NCBI RefSeq assembly: GCF_000213175.1
Contig: NW_009799104.1
Location: 2,847,520 to 2,888,011 of the forward strand
DNA: 40,492 bases
Direction of reading: 5' to 3'
Source of the DNA: Neurospora tetrasperma FGSC 2508
Taxonomy: Eukaryota > Ascomycota > Sordariomycetes > Sordariales > Sordariaceae
A program made the translations under genes and the position numbers. Positions 35,287 to 40,492 of this stretch are shown one piece after another. How positions within the stretch are numbered: position 1 is the stretch's first letter; the number at the start of each line of letters is the position of its first letter. The notes below the pieces were generated by a model, which ran no database searches, was not told the origin of the DNA, and was given only the letters and a program-made list of their open reading frames with translations.

Positions 35287-37219
35287 ATGGCGGGCCATAC
35301 ACTCTCTAGCCTCCTTCTCGGCATTATTGCCATCTGTCTTTGGGCTGGCCATATGCCCGGAGCACAAGCTGTTCCGGTACCTGTCACGAACTCCCTCGAT
35401 CCGAGGCAATCAGCCGCCGACAAGCTGGTGTTTGCGCATTTCATGGTAAGACTCACTAGCTAGACTATCATCATCTTCTTCTTCCTCCATGTACTTGTCA
35501 TCGTGCTGACGAGGGTTCCATCAGATTGGTATTGTGGGCAACCGCGGATCCTCGGCCGACTACGATTATGATATGCAAAAGGCCAAGGCCATAGGTAAGA
35601 TTGCTCCATCGCATCAACGCATTTCCCGGAGCTGCTGTGCCAAAAAGCTAACGAATCTCACAACAGGCATCGATGCATTTGCGCTCAACATTGGAGTTGA
35701 TGGCTACACTGACACTCAGCTGGGATTCGCCTACGAGTCGGCGGCTCGCAACGGCATGAAAGTTTTCATCTCGTTTGACTTCAACTGGTGGCACCCGAGC
35801 ACTCAAGCTACCGACGTAGGGCGCAAGATTGCTCAGTACGCCTCGCTTCCTGCACAGCTGAAGATCGACGGAAAGGTCTTTGCCTCGAGCTTCATTGGGG
35901 ACGGCCTTGATGTGGCCCAAATGAGGGCAGCAGCCGGAGTCGACGTCTTCCGGGCGCCCAACTTCAACCCTTCCCAGACCCCAAACAACGGGGTCGTCGA
36001 CTCGGCATTCAATTGGATGGCTTGGCCAAACAACGGGGCCAACAAAGCCCCCCAGCCTGGACATAGCTTCTCCGTGGCTGATGGGGACAACGCCTACAAA
36101 GCATGGCTGGGTTCCAAGCCATATATGGCCCCAATCTCCCCATGGTTCTCTACCCACTTTGGCCCCGAAGTTAGCTACAGCAAGAACTGGGTGTTCCCAG
36201 GAGATCTTCTCTGGTATAGCCGCTGGAATGAGATTCTGACGCTGGGCCCCCGCTACGTCGAGATCATAAGCTGGAATGACTATGGGGAGTCTCACTACAT
36301 TGGCCCCCTCGACTCGAAGCACACCGATGATGGAAACTCCAAATGGGTCAATGACATGCCGCACGAAGGATGGATGGAACTGGCAAAGCCGTTCATTGCG
36401 GCGTACAAGGCAGGTGCCAGCAAGCCTGATGCCTACATCAGCCAAGATCAAATCATTTACTGGTATCGACCGACCCTCAAGTCTTTGAACTGCGATGCGA
36501 CCGATACTACCATGCAGGATGCCAACAACAGCAGCGGGAACTATTTCAAGGGAAGGCCCAATGGCTACGAGACCATGGAAGATGCTGTGTTTGTCGTCTC
36601 TCTCTTGAAGACCGCCGGGCAGATCAAGGTGACGTCTGGTGGTAATTCCGCCGTCACCTACCGAGCCCCTGCGGGTGCGTATGCACAAAAGATACCGATG
36701 GGCGTTGGCAAACAAAGGTTCGAGCTCGTCCGTAATGGACAGTCTGTTCTAAGCGGCACCTCCCCGAGAGATATTAGCAACACATGCCCGTGTGGTATCT
36801 ACAACTTCAATGCATTCGTCGGTCAGCTGCCTTTTAAGCCATTTGGCTCACTAGATTCGCAAGGCCTAGCTTCTCTAACTGTTGGACTACATGTGAGCAC
36901 CTGCCAGCCGACTCCTACTCTGATAGGTACTGCGCCTCCACCAAACGATCCTCAGCCTACATACCCTCCGGCTATGTGGGAACCTCCGTCTATTCCCCGG
37001 ACGATCTCGACTCAACCCGTCACCACGGCACCTCCTCCCTCTACCCCAACCAGCTGCAACCGCGACAGCGAGGAGTCTCCAAACTTGACCGGCCTTTGCA
37101 ACTTTTTATGCTTCAAAGGCTGGTGCCCACCTGGACCCTGCAAATGTAATTCATTCGGTACGCCTGGATGGAGCGACTCAAACGAAGCCCCCGGGTTACC
37201 CGGCTCCAGGTCTCGATAA
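35287..37219 (+). CDS. Secreted GH71 alpha-1,3-glucanase (mutanase)
   Basis: This secreted hydrolase cleaves alpha-1,3-glucan, a fungal cell-wall polymer. Three exons (35287-35445, 35525-35594, 35667-37219) give 593 aa. The second intron (35,595-35,666) is 72 nt and stop-free, so it could be mistaken for coding sequence; GTAAGA..CTAAC..ACAACAG ends and family spacing (AKAIG-IDAFALNIG) support splicing. The N-terminus is a clear signal peptide (SSLLLGIIAICLWAG, cleavage after GAQA likely). Family landmarks are FAHFMIGIVGN, DAFALNIGVDGYTDTQL, FISFDFNWWHP and ISWNDYGESHYIGPL. A Pro/Thr-rich linker (~488-540) leads to a Cys-rich motif GLCNFLCFKGWCPPGPCKC (552-570). The frame then ends at 37,219, but a second copy of the Cys motif continues in another frame (see next entry). 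It is likely a wall-remodelling or mycoparasitic enzyme unrelated to the PKS. Confidence 0.9.
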
Positions 37220-37298
37220 AAGTTACAAGGGACTTTGCGCCTTTACTTGCGCCAGGGACTATTGCCCTTTAGGTGCCTGCTCGCCAAACTGCGGCTAG
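37194..37298 (+). pseudogene. Out-of-frame C-terminal tail of the GH71 gene
   Basis: Just past a CCCCCGGG run (37,188-37,195), a different frame encodes GYPAPGLD, then GLCAFTCARDYCPLGAC, and stops at TAG 37,296-37,298. This is a second copy of the Cys motif found in the in-frame part, and GH71 proteins commonly end with such paired motifs. No intron with acceptable length and phase reconnects the frames, so I infer a one-base frameshift or a base-call error in the homopolymer. Confidence 0.6.
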
Positions 37299-38047
37299 CA
37301 GTAACGCGTGCTGTTTCAACTTGTTGGAAGCAGCAGCCATACTTTTCTTCAGCCATACTTTTCTTGTTGTTTTCTTTATCAGGACTTATGAATGTCTTTT
37401 TTTCTTCTTCAAGGCCCGGTTGCCCTCGACGCTCGCTTGGGAGACTAATTATACATAGCTGTAGAGAGGACGTTTGCGCTCTCACCCGTGCCGAAGCCCC
37501 AATTTTTTCGGGGTTTCTTTTCTTTGGGTATTTTTTTTTCATTTTGGCTAGGACCAAAGACAAATACATGTACTATATCATACAGTAGGTATGAAATCGA
37601 TTTAATGATGAAATCACCGATTGGTCCAAATTCATTTGTGATGGGTGGGTGTAGTGCTTCTCCGTAAGAACTGGTCTTGAGTACCTTGACGCTAGCCTAG
37701 CAGAAAGACGGACTTGAATAAACGACACTAAAGGGCTTACATACCTCCTACAAGACATACACGAAGCTATGTAGCTAATGTGCTAACTCAGGTAGGGATT
37801 ATAACTGCCCTGGATCATCTACCTCCGCTTTTGGGAGGTTAGTAACTGAAACTGAAGGTGTTCACAACCTATACCAAGTTTCCCACATATATCAACACCT
37901 CAATTGAGCAGCCTATTGCGTATCTTGAAAGGAATTCCACGCCCGGTCAAGATATTGCCATTGTATCGAGACCATGTCCCGGCAAAGCCCATACGTGGAA
38001 TCGCATATGCTTGACTCAAGCTGCCAGCGCCACGGCAAGATCCTGGA

Positions 38048-38083
<36 letters not shown>

Positions 38084-38711
38084 TAATGAGCTCTCTGTAT
38101 GTTGGAGTGGGTGAACAGACCTAGCAATACTACCCCCGTTTTGCGAACCCCTCACATATAGCGTCGTGCAAGACCGTAGATCTTGTCTTAGCAGGCCTCG
38201 ACACCTTTTCATCGGTCAAACCTTAACGAGCAGATTGTATTGCAGTCTGATGACATGGTAATCCAGTACCGAGTTCCTGTTTAACATCTGCTGAAGGGGA
38301 CGCTGGCGCAAGATGACGTGAACACACTCGACATTCATTTTTGAACCGGCTCGAAAACGCGAATTGGAAACCGCCAAGGGTCACCAAGAGCATGACTTCA
38401 TTGCACACCAGACTGAAGTCAGCCGAGGATCCGTTCACAAAGCCGACTGTCACTGGGGCTGGGATTGGGGCCCATCCCACTGACTTACGAACCTTGGCCA
38501 CCTCGAGTGTAGCGAGCCAAGGTTGAAAATTTCAAGATAAAGTATGAGCTGAATTGGGGAACTGAGGAGATGGCGACATCAGGTCATGTCGTGGTCTCGG
38601 CAGATAAATCGAGAGCTACCGAATGTATCCAGGAATCTGTTTAATGATGTTACTACACCCAATCCCTTCCTGATGCCAACATGAGTAAGGTAGTCAGGGT
38701 TGGAAGGCAAA
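37299..38711. other. Intergenic region between convergent genes, no gene seen
   Basis: The region holds the 3' ends of the GH71 and AKR genes. A T30 run occupies 38,051-38,080, and T-rich tracts lie at ~37,395-37,410 and 37,530-37,540. Short open frames show no domain. Confidence 0.5.
38051..38080. repeat. Poly-T homopolymer (T30)
   Basis: A pure run of 30 T residues. Its length may vary between assemblies. Confidence 0.9.
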
Positions 38712-39868
38712 CTAAGTGTGTCCGTTGATAGCCTTGGGCTTATACATCTCCTCCAAATACTTCTCCTCCTCCTCCGTTAAAACCTTGCCTCTAGCGGAAA
38801 TTGCTTCTTCCAAACGCTCAACGCTGCTAAAACCAATGATTGGACTGATGACGCGCTTAGCAATCCAAGCCAAGGCTACGTGGGAGATCTATAGGTACGG
38901 TTAGCAAGATGAACCTTTTCAAAAGATACGGATATCGATGGGTTTCTCTGGGCTATGAAACTTACCGGCCATTCATGCTTATCCGCAATCTCAACCACGC
39001 GGTTGATAATGGTTAGATCGGGCTCACCAGTGCCATGTGACCCAGACTGGGCCTCCTTCTCTCCTTGACTCCTCTTGGTCCTGCCAAACTGGTCGGGTCT
39101 GCGGGCCAAGTGGCCACGACACAAAGGAGCCCACGGGATCAAGCCAACACCAGTGTCGTTGCAGAAGCGGATCATCTCACGCTCTTCCTCACGATAGAGC
39201 AAGTTGTACTGATTCTGCATGCTGATAAACTTGGTCCAGCCGTTCTTCTCGGCGCAGAACTGCATCTGGGCAAATTGAGTAGCCCACATGCTGCTTGCAC
39301 CAATATAGCGCACCCTGCCGGACTGCACCAAGTCGTGCAAGGCCTTCATGGTCTCTTCGATGGGAGTGCTGGGATCAAAGCGATGAATCTGTAGCAGATC
39401 GATGTAGGGCGTATCCAGGCGCCGGAGAGAGGCCTCGACGGCGTTCAAGATGGCGGCCCGCGACAGGCCATGCTGGTTCACGTAGTCCTTGGAGGCGGCA
39501 ATCTGGGAAGGAAAAAAGAAGGAGCGGAGATCGGGAGTCTCTCCGACAGCACCCCAACACTTGGTTAGGATGACTACCTTCTCGCGCGGAATTGCGTATT
39601 TCTTGAGGGCCTTTCCGACAATGATCTCGGATGTGCCGTTGGAGTAAACATTAGCCGTATCCCATGTGTTCAGGCCACGGTCATAGGCGGCCTTGAGTAA
39701 AGGGAGAGCCTCATCTTCCTCGATGGCCCAGTCCAGCGTCCGTCGATCACCGAAGCTCATGCAGCCAAAGATGGGCACGGAAACACGGAGACCGCTCTTG
39801 CCCAGCCGGCGGTATTCACATTTGGAGTTCTCGACAGACTGCTTGAGACTGGCGGGTAGTTCGGGCAT
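38712..39868 (-). CDS. Aldo-keto reductase (aryl-alcohol dehydrogenase/VHA-reductase-like)
   Basis: This NADPH-dependent reductase of carbonyl groups should be cytosolic. Two exons (39868-38966, 38888-38712) joined across a 77-nt intron give 359 aa. The intron begins GTAAGT after EWP, and the frame resumes with [16 protein letters not shown], the expected C-terminal helix. The catalytic tetrad is visible: Asp70 and Tyr75 in [12 protein letters not shown], Lys103 in LTKCWG, and His162 in [20 protein letters not shown] is the usual strand-loop near the cofactor, and [15 protein letters not shown] the phosphate-binding end. The length is normal for the group. Relatives of this type act both in aflatoxin-like pathways and in general aldehyde detoxification, so a link with the PKS 15 kb away is possible but unproven; the GH71 gene lies between. 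Confidence 0.92.
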
Positions 39869-40492
39869 CTTGTGAGTTGTGACCTCTGTGTGTGTGTGTG
39901 TGTGTGTGTGTGTAGGTTGCTAGACGTCAAGGGATACTCGAAGGCGATGAGGGGACAGTAGAGTGAAGGAGTGTCAAGGGCTGGATTGGGTTCAAGATGA
40001 AGATGAAGCTGGAGATCACGGTAGTATTATAAAGAAGGCATTTAATAACGGTAAATGGGTATAATACACCACCAGGCGCAGCTTGAGACTTGCACGAGCT
40101 CAAGTACCTACCTCTAGTCAAGACCACCAGAGAAGGTGCAAGGTAGGTTACATCCACCGTGAGGAACAGCGTCACTATCCTGTTTGTGCTGGACGGGAGG
40201 CAGCACCTACCCCGCACCCAAGGGCAAGAACAGAGTTGTGATGCCCGTGTGGCAGTGCAGATTTCTTTACAAGTTTCCATCGATGTTAACTCTATGATCG
40301 TACCGAGGTGTGACGGCCAGAGGTTACTATGGCAGTGTTTGTCCGAGGCTCATAGCAGTGACAAGAGGTCGGAGATAAAGTGACCGAGCCCCTAAAGTCC
40401 GGATGAGCGTGGTGAGCCAGAGGCTGGCTGATTACACAGCGACATCTTCCATTCTGGGATGATCCGGACCGCCTCCCCCCCCCCCCACCCCC
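39869..40492. other. Upstream region of the aldo-keto reductase, no gene seen
   Basis: A TG dinucleotide repeat sits directly upstream of the start codon (~39,886-39,914). An AAGTACCTACCTCTAG motif of the ACCT type occurs at 40,102-40,117. The last ~20 bases are almost pure C. Open frames show no domain. Confidence 0.5.
39886..39914. repeat. (TG)n microsatellite in the AKR 5' leader
   Basis: About 14 TG units lie within 50 bp upstream of the AKR start codon, probably in its 5' UTR or core promoter (CA repeat on the gene's strand). Confidence 0.85.

Noticed and set aside
35648-36715. Long - strand frame opposite the GH71 gene
   Set aside because: It is an antisense shadow of a GC-rich coding exon; the GH71 motifs on the + strand are unambiguous.

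Overview
The window looks like nuclear DNA of a filamentous ascomycete (Pezizomycotina; Sordariomycete-like is my guess). The genes have many short introns of about 50-100 bp with GT..AG ends and CTAAC/CTGAC-type branch sites. Gene types are typical of moulds: a highly reducing polyketide synthase, an FSH1-family hydrolase, an MDR-type ABC transporter and a GH71 alpha-1,3-glucanase. The first ~16 kb also carries the mark of repeat-induced point mutation (RIP): CpA/TpG has been largely converted to TpA while CpG survives.

Region 1 (1 to ~15,900) is an AT-rich graveyard of transposons with no intact gene. It holds a Ty3/gypsy-type LTR retroelement on the + strand (protease, RT, RNase H and integrase remnants in order, ~3,480-8,900) and two copies of a Tad1-like LINE on the - strand (partial copy 905-2,999; longer copy ~9,090-14,313). 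Two further LTR-like relics lie at ~14,866-15,425. Inside the second LINE sits a 523-bp non-autonomous DNA element (9,664-10,186) with 64-bp terminal inverted repeats and a probable 6-bp target duplication. It is not RIP-mutated, so it probably arrived after its host was mutated. An intron-containing tRNA-Ile(UAU) gene at 15,988-16,082 marks the end of this block.

Region 2 (16,529-33,741) is a compact secondary-metabolism locus. An 8-exon highly reducing PKS (2,258 aa, KS-AT-DH-ER-KR-ACP, no C-methyltransferase, no releasing domain) runs on the - strand. About 2 kb away a divergent 4-exon FSH1-type serine hydrolase (253 aa) is a good candidate for product release in trans. Next, on the same strand as the hydrolase, is a 19-exon full-length ABC-B (MDR/P-glycoprotein-type) transporter (1,292 aa), a candidate exporter or self-protection pump. 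No P450, transcription factor or other tailoring enzyme is seen between them.

Region 3 (33,742-40,492) holds a secreted GH71 alpha-1,3-glucanase (593 aa as read, with a probable frameshift near its C-terminus) and, on the - strand, an aldo-keto reductase (359 aa, 2 exons) that could be a tailoring enzyme or an unrelated neighbour. Intergenic DNA has simple repeats (T30, TG-repeat, ACCT-type motifs) and a C-rich end. I resolved exon structures by hand from splice sites and conserved motifs. The PKS, hydrolase, ABC and AKR models each keep one open frame from ATG to stop; the GH71 model is open as read but probably lost its true C-terminus.
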